From Rubinisphaera margarita (GTDB taxonomy: Bacteria; Planctomycetota; Planctomycetia; Planctomycetales; Planctomycetaceae), in contig NZ_JAKFGB010000017.1 of the NCBI RefSeq assembly GCF_022267515.1, positions 1 through 33,566 on the forward strand: DNA of 33,566 nucleotides, given 5' to 3'. The notes beneath the pieces are model-generated. The model was not told the origin of the DNA, ran no database searches, and saw nothing but the letters and a program-made list of their open reading frames with translations. Position 1 is the stretch's first letter, and each line of letters starts with the position of its first letter. The translations under genes and the position numbers were made by a program. Shown here in pieces: positions 1-6,591 of the stretch.

Positions 1-177
1 GCAAGGAAAACGCGGACAGAACGCCCGTAAACTCGACTCAATCCGAAAATCGCTGATGCCTATACAACCCTCGCTGCCATCATGCCAGCAAATCACCCGC
101 ATCAGCGCAAAATTCCACGAGTCGATTTTCGCCAAGGCCAATGTGAGGGCGTCGAATTTCTTCCCCCACGTTACCGC
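1..177. other. Window edge, no gene seen
   Basis: I see no convincing coding region here. The sequence lies just downstream of the tail-fibre-like gene that is read from the opposite strand, so it may hold that gene's terminator, but I did not find a clear hairpin with a T-tract. Confidence 0.4.
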
Positions 178-1104
178 TTACGACGGATAGCTATAATACG
201 GCATCCACTTGATCGCTCCGCCGATCTGGACACGGACAAATCCATCAAGCGTAAATCCACTCGTGTTCGTCGTTATTGGTTTACTCGCATCTGCAGCGGA
301 CGACGCACTGAAGTGGCAGAATGCTCGAGAATTATTCACTTGGATCAATTGCAAAACGTTCTGATCCTTGGCCGTATGCACTTCCAAACCGGCGCCAGGT
401 GTCTCATCATCACTGTTGAGAATAATCCCATTCCCATAACTGATGTACATTGTTTGTGAATTCGTACTCAGCGTACCGAAGACTCTGAAAATCGATGACC
501 ACATCGACAGATAGTCGGCCGCGTTGTTAACGAACCCAAAATATTTGTTAGCCCCGGCGTCCCCGCGGTAGAAGAAACGGCCCTTTGTGGTGCCATTCTC
601 CACAAATTTCATATCGATATTCTGATCTGTGCCGCTGGACTCCAGCTGGAATACTGGTGAATTTCCTTTGACATGAAGCAACGCTACGGGATCCGAGATG
701 CCGATACCCACCATCCCCGTGCCGTCGGGCAACAACGCAATATCCCCGTCGGTATCCAAGCTTGAAATACTGTTCGCCGTCAGTTCAAGGTTTCCGACGA
801 CTACAGATCCGTCATCATTCGGAACAAGTCTCAAAGCTGCAGCATCCCGTTTCGCCACAGACTTCCACACAGCGGCATCCTCAGTCGCATCAACACACTG
901 ATACAGAACTTGATCGATGCTGTTCATCCACGTCGAACCGACGAAATACCCCAAGCTCTCGTCATCCGTGGAGCCAGGAGCCACGTCGTCGATCGTGGGA
1001 GCTCGGTCCGCCAAAGTCTTGAAATCGGACGTCAGCATCTGACCGCCATCGCCTGTTGCGTCATCAACGACGCTGAGCCCTTTGTAATTTGCAATCGTAG
1101 CCAC
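178..1104 (-). CDS. Phage tail-fibre-like structural protein
   Basis: This 308-residue protein resembles the shaft of phage tail fibres and similar receptor-binding proteins. It is rich in Ser, Thr, Asn, Asp and Gly. Around residues 130-150 it has the pattern G-I-G-I-x-D-P-x-x-x-L-H-V-K-G-N, very like the 'GIGTxxPxxxLHVxG' signature found upstream of endosialidase-type chaperone domains, although no such chaperone domain follows. The C-terminus has the pattern G-x-V-R-V-x-I-G-G-x-x-K-W-x-x-Y-Y-S, common at the end of planctomycete tail-like proteins. It is followed upstream by a 260-bp gap and the excisionase-like gene. Its place on a mobilizable backbone is odd; it may be a decayed prophage remnant or a surface protein. 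I infer the structural role from composition and motifs only. Confidence 0.6.
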   Translation of the reverse strand: MATIANYKGLSVVDDATGDGGQMLTSDFKTLADRAPTIDDVAPGSTDDESLGYFVGSTWMNSIDQVLYQCVDATEDAAVWKSVAKRDAAALRLVPNDDGSVVVGNLELTANSISSLDTDGDIALLPDGTGMVGIGISDPVALLHVKGNSPVFQLESSGTDQNIDMKFVENGTTKGRFFYRGDAGANKYFGFVNNAADYLSMWSSIFRVFGTLSTNSQTMYISYGNGIILNSDDETPGAGLEVHTAKDQNVLQLIQVNNSRAFCHFSASSAADASKPITTNTSGFTLDGFVRVQIGGAIKWMPYYSYPS

Positions 1105-1366
1105 AGCATCCTCCGAGTCTAAATCGCTTCAAAAGAGGAAGGCCCAAACGGTCGTTCCGACTCCATTTGAACCTCGCGAACAGGATCAACGACACACTTA
1201 ATCCGCACTGATCGTACACACTGAACATGTGATCGTCAACGAGTTAAAACAAAATCCGATTGGTAATGATCCTCTAGCGTTATTCAAGATGCATACTTGC
1301 TGAGTTCTTCTTCTCAACTCAAGTTGATTCAATTTCCTGTCAAGTCCCATGCCCGATGCACTTTCA
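1105..1366. other. Intergenic spacer, AT-richer
   Basis: This 262-bp gap separates the tail-fibre-like gene from the excisionase-like gene. It should hold the promoter of the former. A short inverted repeat (TGAGTT ... AACTCA, read on the minus strand near 1300-1320) lies downstream of the excisionase-like gene and could act as a weak terminator, but no T-tract follows it. Confidence 0.35.
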
Positions 1367-1567
1367 TCAAAAGTGCTTCTTAGTTCCTGAGGGAAGCCGA
1401 TTCATTTCCTTCCGATGACGCTCTAAGAATTCTTCGAGATCCGAGTGTTTCACCCTCTTGCACGATCCAATTTCATAACAAGCTAGATCACCACGACCTA
1501 CGAGAGCGTATGCCATACTTAGACTAATCTTCAGCTGACTAGCGACTTCACGGATGGTGTAAAACAT
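1367..1567 (-). CDS. Excisionase-like HTH DNA-binding protein
   Basis: A 66-residue protein with the MerR-like winged helix fold of the excisionase (xis) family: it opens with Y-T-I-R-E-V-A-x-Q-L-K-I-S, then A-Y-A-L-V-G-R-G-D-L and the G-S-C-K-R-V-K-x-S-D-L-E-E-F-L wing and third helix. Proteins of this type bind DNA and act as excision factors or small transcription regulators. The start is supported by AAAGG seven bases upstream. It is the last gene of the minus-strand mobilization operon, 12 bp after the membrane protein gene. No integrase is visible nearby, so a regulatory role within the operon is at least as likely as excision. Confidence 0.75.
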   Translation of the reverse strand: MFYTIREVASQLKISLSMAYALVGRGDLACYEIGSCKRVKHSDLEEFLERHRKEMNRLPSGTKKHF

Positions 1568-1579
1568 GCTGTGCCTTTC

Positions 1580-2326
1580 TCACTGCGCGAACATGTCGAT
1601 GTCGTGTCCAGAGATGCTCTGTGAAACCTGTGGGCTCTGCCCTGTCGTCAGTGCCATCGCTCCGGTTAAGACGGTGGCCACGGCGGAAACGTCCTTCCCG
1701 TCGATTTCCAACATGGGAAGCGATCGCATCTGCGAATTTTGAGCAGTCGCAGTCCACCGATGCGCATCCGCCGCCATGATCACCAGTCGCAGCAGTTGAG
1801 CCGACTGGTAATGACGACGGAGATGATTTGGCGTCTCATTCAACGTCAGCTTCGAGTGCGCGTCGGCGTCGATCGACATGTCAAACCGAAACAGGACCGG
1901 ATGGTCCTTCCACTGGCGGTCCAGCTGGACACCGCCTTCATAAAGCGGGCTCTTAAACGCGATCACGTATGGCGTGAACCAGACGGTGCTCCGGAAGGCA
2001 AACAGCTGCCGCGCCAGAAAGGCTCCCAGCGCCGCCGGCACAAGCGGCTTCGTGACCGTGGCCACCACGCCCAAGGCCACGAACGTCACCATTCCCCGGC
2101 CGATGGGGTTCTCCACAAACGCCAAGTAGTTCCAGACGTAGGCGGTCGCCAGCAGATTGATTGTCCATGCGACCAGACCGGCGGTCAGATACGCCCACTC
2201 CCAGCTGCGCCAGGTCGTCAGTCGCAGCGGGACGACGGCCTGCCGGTTCTCCGGATGAAAATACAACCTTGGCCAGGATGGCAGTCCCGGCGCGGTCACT
2301 CTGATGAATCCTCGGTCAGCAGCCAT
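1580..2326 (-). CDS. Two-helix membrane protein next to coupling ATPase
   Basis: A 248-residue protein with two hydrophobic segments at about residues 45-72 and 79-113, then a soluble C-terminal domain of about 130 residues. I do not recognise a named family. Its ATG overlaps the stop of the coupling-protein gene by 11 bases, so the two are probably translationally coupled. VirD4-type coupling proteins normally carry two N-terminal membrane helices; the neighbouring ATPase lacks them, and this protein has exactly two followed by a cytosolic domain. It may therefore serve as the missing membrane anchor, but that is an inference from architecture and gene order. Confidence 0.7.
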   Translation of the reverse strand: MAADRGFIRVTAPGLPSWPRLYFHPENRQAVVPLRLTTWRSWEWAYLTAGLVAWTINLLATAYVWNYLAFVENPIGRGMVTFVALGVVATVTKPLVPAALGAFLARQLFAFRSTVWFTPYVIAFKSPLYEGGVQLDRQWKDHPVLFRFDMSIDADAHSKLTLNETPNHLRRHYQSAQLLRLVIMAADAHRWTATAQNSQMRSLPMLEIDGKDVSAVATVLTGAMALTTGQSPQVSQSISGHDIDMFAQ

Positions 2327-3878
2327 TGCACCGCCCCCGAATCAGTTCGTGTTTGTCATAGAAGGCCCGCTGCAGGATGGCCGGACGATGGCCCGGCCGC
2401 AGGATCAACTGCCGCAGCTTGTGATCGTCGCGGGCAAAGTAGCGGCCGACTTCTTCCGCCGTCAGCAGACGGTGCGTTCCCAAGGACCAGGATTCGCCAC
2501 TGAGTCCCTGCTGAGTCGCCTGATCAAAGCCAGGCAGCTGTGTGGAGCGAGAGAGTGTGGCTGTTTCTCCCAGGCGCTGGGAGACGTAGTCGAGTGTGGT
2601 CTGATCGGCCAGACCGAAGGTCTGCAGGCACCCGGCGTTGCCGATGAAGGTTTCCCAGCCCTGTGGGTAGCGGCTCTTGAGCTGGCCGAGGTCCTGGAGC
2701 ACCGTGAAGATCTTGAGGCCCAGCCCCGCCATCTGGGCGGCGGCCGTCTCCAGGCAGGCGAGTTTGCCCAGGACGTGGAACTCATCGAGCAGCATCAGGG
2801 TCGAAGGGCCGAACTGCTGCGGCTCCTCTTCATGGGCGGCGATCGCCAGCTGGACCACCATTCTCAGCCAGCCGCTCAGTTCGCTCATCCGCATGGCGGG
2901 GAGTGTGACGTAGAGCGCCAGGGATTTGCGTTTGAGGTCCCGCAGATCGACCGAGGGACCGGTGAGGCACTCCCGCATGCATTCGATCCCCAGGAAGTCG
3001 AGATGTTTGCGGAGGTTGCTGAGCACGGAGGAGAATTCGCCGCCGGAGCGGTCGTAGAACTGACGGGCGGCGTTGCGGACCATGCCGCCGGCGGCGTCCC
3101 CGTTGGCCAGCATTTCCTGCTCCAGCCAGTAGCGGGAAGGATGGTCTGGATCGGGAGTGGCCAGCTCGGCGGCCAGGTGCCACACCGTGAGCAGATCCCG
3201 GACTTCGGCATACCGCTCGCAGGTGCGGACATGCAGGATGAGTCCGCCCAGGATCTGTTTGCTCGTCTCGTCCCAGTGACGGTCCTTAAAGTCTCCTGAC
3301 ACGATCAGAGAGTCGGCTTGAAGTTTGGCATTGGGAACAAAGGTGCGGGGGTTGTCGGGATCGAGTACTTCCAGAGGATTCAGCGCGATGCGATAGGGAC
3401 GCGTGCCGGGGCCGGAGACGTCGAAGGGATCGAGGACGCCGACCGGCTGATGAAGTTTCCCGGCTCGCCACGGGACTGAGATTCGGGCTAAATCTCCCTT
3501 CGGATCGATACACAGGATCGAGGATGTCGCCGGCAATAGGAACAGGTTCGGCAACAGGACGGATCGCCCCTTCCCGGCCCGACTGCCAGCGATCAGAACG
3601 TGGTGCCGATCGTCCAGCAGACCAATGGGTATGCCGCCGGAGATATGGCGGGGAAGCCGCCCATCCGGCTGGCGTGGCTCCTCAACCACCTTGCCCTCCC
3701 CCACGCCCAGAAACAGTTTGGCGTGCGGGTTCTTGTCCGGCTCGAATCGCAGCGAGGCGGTCGCGGCCAGATTCGCCGGGGCTTCGAAGTACGCGTGCGG
3801 CGGCGTGCCGACGAGCTCTCGATTCTTGCCCCGGGGCAGATCATTGAGCAGATCTGGATTGAGAGATGACATCTGCAT
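2316..3878 (-). CDS. VirD4/TraG-like type IV coupling ATPase
   Basis: This 520-residue protein is a type IV secretion coupling protein of the VirD4/TraG class. Such ATPases recruit the relaxase-DNA complex and feed it to the transfer channel. Walker A is at about residues 98-106 (G-S-R-A-G-K-G-R-S). It is followed by the class-typical I-x-C-I-D-P-K-G-D at about 122-129, and Walker B (L-M-L-L-D-E-F) lies at about 361-367, then the G-L-x-I-x-x-V-x-Q motif near 386-395. The ATG at 3878 is preferred over an upstream TTG at 3905 because AGGAG stands seven bases before it and it does not overlap the upstream gene. No N-terminal transmembrane helices are present, which is unusual for the family. No VirB4 or VirB11 homologue is seen in the window, so transfer probably needs helper functions. 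Confidence 0.9.
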   Translation of the reverse strand: MQMSSLNPDLLNDLPRGKNRELVGTPPHAYFEAPANLAATASLRFEPDKNPHAKLFLGVGEGKVVEEPRQPDGRLPRHISGGIPIGLLDDRHHVLIAGSRAGKGRSVLLPNLFLLPATSSILCIDPKGDLARISVPWRAGKLHQPVGVLDPFDVSGPGTRPYRIALNPLEVLDPDNPRTFVPNAKLQADSLIVSGDFKDRHWDETSKQILGGLILHVRTCERYAEVRDLLTVWHLAAELATPDPDHPSRYWLEQEMLANGDAAGGMVRNAARQFYDRSGGEFSSVLSNLRKHLDFLGIECMRECLTGPSVDLRDLKRKSLALYVTLPAMRMSELSGWLRMVVQLAIAAHEEEPQQFGPSTLMLLDEFHVLGKLACLETAAAQMAGLGLKIFTVLQDLGQLKSRYPQGWETFIGNAGCLQTFGLADQTTLDYVSQRLGETATLSRSTQLPGFDQATQQGLSGESWSLGTHRLLTAEEVGRYFARDDHKLRQLILRPGHRPAILQRAFYDKHELIRGRCNGC

Positions 3879-3897
3879 CGGAACGCTCCTGACACGA

Positions 3898-4602
3898 TCA
3901 GTCAAAACGGGGCAGCTGGGGATTCGCGGCGAGACTGCTCTCGATCACGTAGTGGCCAGGCTGGAAACCGGTCTCCCTCAGGAGTTCGTTCCAGCGTTCC
4001 CGTTCCGACTCGGCCACGAAGTAGAGGGCGAGCCCTCCTCCCTTGGCCTGGTAGCGGCGGAGGGAGTCCGACAGCGGACTCGGCACCGTCGGATCCCAAA
4101 TTTGGGACGCCGACTGGGTGTCGATCATGTCGCTGAGAATGACCGTCAGCAGCCGAGTGTCGGAGGTAACTCCAGTCACACTGCCGACATAGTCGAGTGT
4201 GCGGCGGGTCGCCTCGTAGACGTGGGACGCCCCCGGATCAGAACTGCCTTTCAGGAACTGGCTCAGCTCCTGCGGGCTGCGGAAACGTCGCCGCAAGTCA
4301 GTCGGCGTCCCCTCAAACAGCACCGCCTGCTCATTCCCGCTGAGCTGACTGATGATCAATCGGTTCTCGGTTCCCATCGAGTCGTTGAAGTAACGATCCG
4401 ACAGATTGAGGAACAGGTCATAGGCCCGGTCCTCCCAGATCTCGCTGAAGGAGCCGGACATGTCGATCACGATCGAGAGGCAGGCATCGAGTTCCTGGGA
4501 TTCAAAGGGTGCGGTTTCGCCGACGTCGGGACTCTTGACGCAGCCGCTGAGCAGCAAAAAGGCCAGCAACGTACCAACCGGCCAGTTGAACAGAGTCTTC
4601 AT
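3898..4602 (-). CDS. vWA-domain lipoprotein
   Basis: A 234-residue predicted lipoprotein with a von Willebrand factor A fold. Starting at the ATG at 4602, with AGGAG upstream, the protein has a short basic N-terminus, a hydrophobic stretch and a lipobox ending L-L-L-S-G-C with Cys at 21. The metal-binding MIDAS motif D-M-S-G-S is at about residues 47-51, inside the strand S-I-V-I-D. A second conserved strand, T-V-I-L-S-D-M-I-D, occurs near residue 165. vWA domains bind proteins through a divalent metal, so this would be an extracytoplasmic adhesion or scaffold protein. It sits 19 bp upstream of the coupling ATPase in the same operon, which suggests a role in cell contact or transfer-complex assembly; that role is inferred. 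Confidence 0.8.
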   Translation of the reverse strand: MKTLFNWPVGTLLAFLLLSGCVKSPDVGETAPFESQELDACLSIVIDMSGSFSEIWEDRAYDLFLNLSDRYFNDSMGTENRLIISQLSGNEQAVLFEGTPTDLRRRFRSPQELSQFLKGSSDPGASHVYEATRRTLDYVGSVTGVTSDTRLLTVILSDMIDTQSASQIWDPTVPSPLSDSLRRYQAKGGGLALYFVAESERERWNELLRETGFQPGHYVIESSLAANPQLPRFD

Positions 4603-4613
4603 GGGACGGACTC

Positions 4614-5207
4614 CTAGACAAGATGAGAGGTCGAGTAATCGGAATGCCACCAGCCCAGCAGGGCCAGTCCACAGCAGTAGATCAACGTGGCCGCCGGGAC
4701 CACGAATTCCGGCGCATCGGACCAGCCTTGAGAGGTCTGGCTGGCCAGGCCGAAGTAGAAGATGCCGGCGTCAACAATGATGATCACCCCGGCCGTGAAG
4801 GTCAGCAGATAGAACAGGATCGGCGAACGCTGCCGCTGCGACCAGATCGGTCCGTGGCCCTGCAGTTCCGTGAAGATCCGGCACCAGAGCCAGGTGATCA
4901 CGAAGAACAGCAGCACAGAGACGATGATCGCCAGATCGGCGCGGTCCCAGCCATCGTAGTGACGCGCCAGTCCCGCTCCCGGAATCGGCAGCTGGTAGAG
5001 CCGCTTCTGGAAGATCGGCATCAGCACCCGAATGCCGTCAGCGATGATCGTGGCATACACCAGACAGATCACAGGGAGCACCAGCAGATTAGCCACGTAG
5101 AAGACGAAGCGTTGTTTGAGGGTTTTGCGTCGCCGCAGCGGCGGAGGCGGCTCATGCCGCCCCGTCGACGAGTAGACGGGATCGAACTGTCGAAAGGCGT
5201 CAAACAT
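4614..5207 (-). CDS. Four-helix membrane protein of mobilization operon
   Basis: A 197-residue integral membrane protein, no family recognised. An N-terminal cytoplasmic stretch contains a run of prolines followed by a basic patch (R-R-R-K-T-L-K-Q-R) before four hydrophobic segments at about residues 34-56, 91-111, 130-153 and 168-187. The ATG at 5207 is chosen over a TTG at 5222 because AAGGA lies just upstream. It is 11 bp from the lipoprotein start region and clearly part of the same minus-strand operon. A transfer-complex or surface-exclusion role is possible but not supported by any motif. Confidence 0.7.
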   Translation of the reverse strand: MFDAFRQFDPVYSSTGRHEPPPPLRRRKTLKQRFVFYVANLLVLPVICLVYATIIADGIRVLMPIFQKRLYQLPIPGAGLARHYDGWDRADLAIIVSVLLFFVITWLWCRIFTELQGHGPIWSQRQRSPILFYLLTFTAGVIIIVDAGIFYFGLASQTSQGWSDAPEFVVPAATLIYCCGLALLGWWHSDYSTSHLV

Positions 5208-5228
5208 GGGACGGTCCTTCAAAGAAAA

Positions 5229-5936
5229 TCAGGCGACACGGGCGTTCGGACCGCCGGCCTTGAGTTCGGCGATGGCGGCTTCCAGGTCAGCGATCATTTT
5301 GGAGACATCCGGGACACTGTTGGCTTTGGCCGGAATCAGCTGAATGCGGACGAAGGCACCGGCAAACGACCAGCGGCTCGAAGCGGCGCGGGGCGTGGAT
5401 GCCCCCGCGGACGGTGAGACGTTGGCCACCGGTTGCAGACCATATTTCTTCTGCAGAGCTTTGGCCCGCTTGATGGTGATCCGTTCGTTGTTCTGAGCCA
5501 GCATAATCGCTTCCTCGCGTGCGTCATCCGGCGTGCGTTCTTCGGCGAGGATCTTGAGGCTCTCTGCGCAGAAATGTCGGTGCAGCGAGGTTTCCCGTGA
5601 GAACTTGAGTCCAAACCGCTCCCAGACAGCGCGGCAGCGGAAGGCCTGGGTCCGGGAGAGGTCGAGATCTTCCAGCAGGTTCTCGAACAGCTCCTGCCGA
5701 TCGGCAGGCTGAACGACGGTGGCGAACAGATGCAGCATCCCGCCAAAGATCAGCGTTTTCTGCACGCCAACCAGCTGGCACGTGTCCACAATATAAGTGG
5801 CAATGTCGGGAATCTGTTCATCGCGAACCTCAGCCGCGGCCTGTTGCTGGTCGGCCGCTGACAACTCGGCCCAGCGGTCGAGGATTTCGCTATGACTTCC
5901 GCCGGAAAGAATCATGGCGTAAGGGTTGATGGCCAT
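5229..5936 (-). CDS. Hypothetical soluble protein with HTH-like segment
   Basis: A 235-residue soluble protein, not confidently recognised. The middle (roughly residues 90-160) contains helical segments with the pattern L-S-R-T-Q-A-F-R-C-R-A-V-W-E-R-F-G, and then E-S-L-K-I-L-A-E and R-I-T-I-K-R-A-K-A-L, which resemble the helix-turn-helix and linker regions of ParB-like or KfrA-like plasmid proteins. The C-terminus is a short predicted coiled coil (M-I-A-D-L-E-A-A-I-A-E-L-K-A). The start at 5936 has GGAG upstream; a longer reading frame to 6002 would overlap the preceding gene. It may be a DNA-binding regulator of the operon, with low confidence. Confidence 0.65.
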   Translation of the reverse strand: MAINPYAMILSGGSHSEILDRWAELSAADQQQAAAEVRDEQIPDIATYIVDTCQLVGVQKTLIFGGMLHLFATVVQPADRQELFENLLEDLDLSRTQAFRCRAVWERFGLKFSRETSLHRHFCAESLKILAEERTPDDAREEAIMLAQNNERITIKRAKALQKKYGLQPVANVSPSAGASTPRAASSRWSFAGAFVRIQLIPAKANSVPDVSKMIADLEAAIAELKAGGPNARVA

Positions 5937-5994
5937 AGTTAAGTCTCCAATGATTGTTAACGGACAAGCAGATGAGATTTGCAGAAGACTGCGT

Positions 5995-6195
5995 TCAACC
6001 ACGGTGGACGTGATGCAGCATCTGCCAGGTCAGATAGATTTCGACGGCCCGCCAGCAGAGCAGGACCATGATCAGCACCGCTGCGGACCAACCGAGGCTG
6101 AATGCGGCGGCGACGAACACCAGGACCCACCAGTACCAGTACTGCTGCAGAATCTGAAAACTTACGAAGGATGGTTCACGCAGGACGGACATCAT
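5995..6195 (-). CDS. Small membrane protein
   Basis: A 66-residue protein with two closely spaced hydrophobic segments (about residues 20-37 and 38-57) rich in Trp, Val and Leu, then a short basic-His tail. AAGGAG lies three bases before the first ATG and six before a second ATG at 6192, so the second may be the true start. It belongs to the mobilization operon. Small two-helix proteins like this occur in transfer operons as pilin-like or channel components, but no signature identifies this one. Confidence 0.6.
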   Translation of the reverse strand: MMSVLREPSFVSFQILQQYWYWWVLVFVAAAFSLGWSAAVLIMVLLCWRAVEIYLTWQMLHHVHRG

Positions 6196-6211
6196 TCACT
6201 CCTTAGAAAAG

Positions 6212-6238
6212 CGGGTGGCTACACCGTGCAGCCACCCG
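6212..6238 (-). terminator. Intercistronic hairpin, terminator-like
   Basis: A perfect 9-bp stem (CGGGTGGCT with AGCCACCCG, 9-base loop) lies between the 56-aa and 66-aa genes. Read on the minus strand it is followed by CTTTTCT. It could end part of the transcripts from the 56-aa gene or shield its 3' end, giving that gene a higher output than the rest of the operon. Confidence 0.6.
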
Positions 6239-6251
6239 AGATCGTTTCCGG

Positions 6252-6422
6252 CTACCGCTGTTTAGCGTGACCGACCATGTGGATGTCGTAATCACGCTTC
6301 TTGTTGCCGGAGTTGAAGATCGCGATCAGAATGCAGATGATCACGAACAGCAGAAATGCACCGAACCCACTGTTCGGTTCGGTTTCGCTGGCCTGGGCCA
6401 GCAGTGTGACGACGCTGAGCAT
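6252..6422 (-). CDS. 56-aa single-helix membrane protein
   Basis: A short gene found by reading the minus strand: ATG at 6422, stop TAG at 6252-6254. The product has a polar N-terminus (residues 1-19), a strongly hydrophobic helix at about 20-37 (A-F-L-L-F-V-I-I-C-I-L-I-A-I-F) and a basic tail with K-K-R-D. AAAGGGG occurs upstream of the ATG. It is the first gene of the mobilization operon and diverges from the NACHT gene; a terminator-like hairpin follows it. Size and layout would fit a small pilin-like or holin-like protein, but there is no defining motif. Confidence 0.6.
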   Translation of the reverse strand: MLSVVTLLAQASETEPNSGFGAFLLFVIICILIAIFNSGNKKRDYDIHMVGHAKQR

Positions 6423-6561
6423 CACGGTCCCCTTTTCACAAAGAGATGTGGTTGTCGCCCTGCCCTGTTCACGGGCATCAGTTGCTCAGGAAGACGGTTC
6501 CCGGCGAGAGCGAAATCGAGGGGATTCTGGGGGCGGGAGCGTCGAGGGCAAATCCCTGTTT

Positions 6562-6589
6562 TATGGTCTCCGGATCTAAAAGGACCATA
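6562..6589. promoter_or_regulatory. Inverted repeat over the NACHT gene start
   Basis: TATGGTC (6562-6568) and GACCATA (6583-6589) form a perfect 7-bp inverted repeat with a 14-base spacer. The right arm sits just upstream of the GTG start at 6592 and overlaps the AAAGGA ribosome binding site. This is a typical position for an operator bound by an HTH protein, and the NACHT protein itself carries such a domain. Autoregulation is an inference. Confidence 0.5.
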
Positions 6590-6591
6590 TC

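Noticed and set aside
2304..3299. Long plus-strand open frame of 331 codons over the coupling ATPase
   Set aside because: It is the antisense shadow of a gene with clear Walker motifs; its translation has no protein-like pattern and no ribosome binding site.
3625..4617. Long plus-strand open frame of 330 codons over the lipoprotein gene
   Set aside because: The opposite strand codes for a lipobox and a MIDAS motif; this frame is low-complexity and Arg/Gly-rich, as expected for a high-GC shadow.
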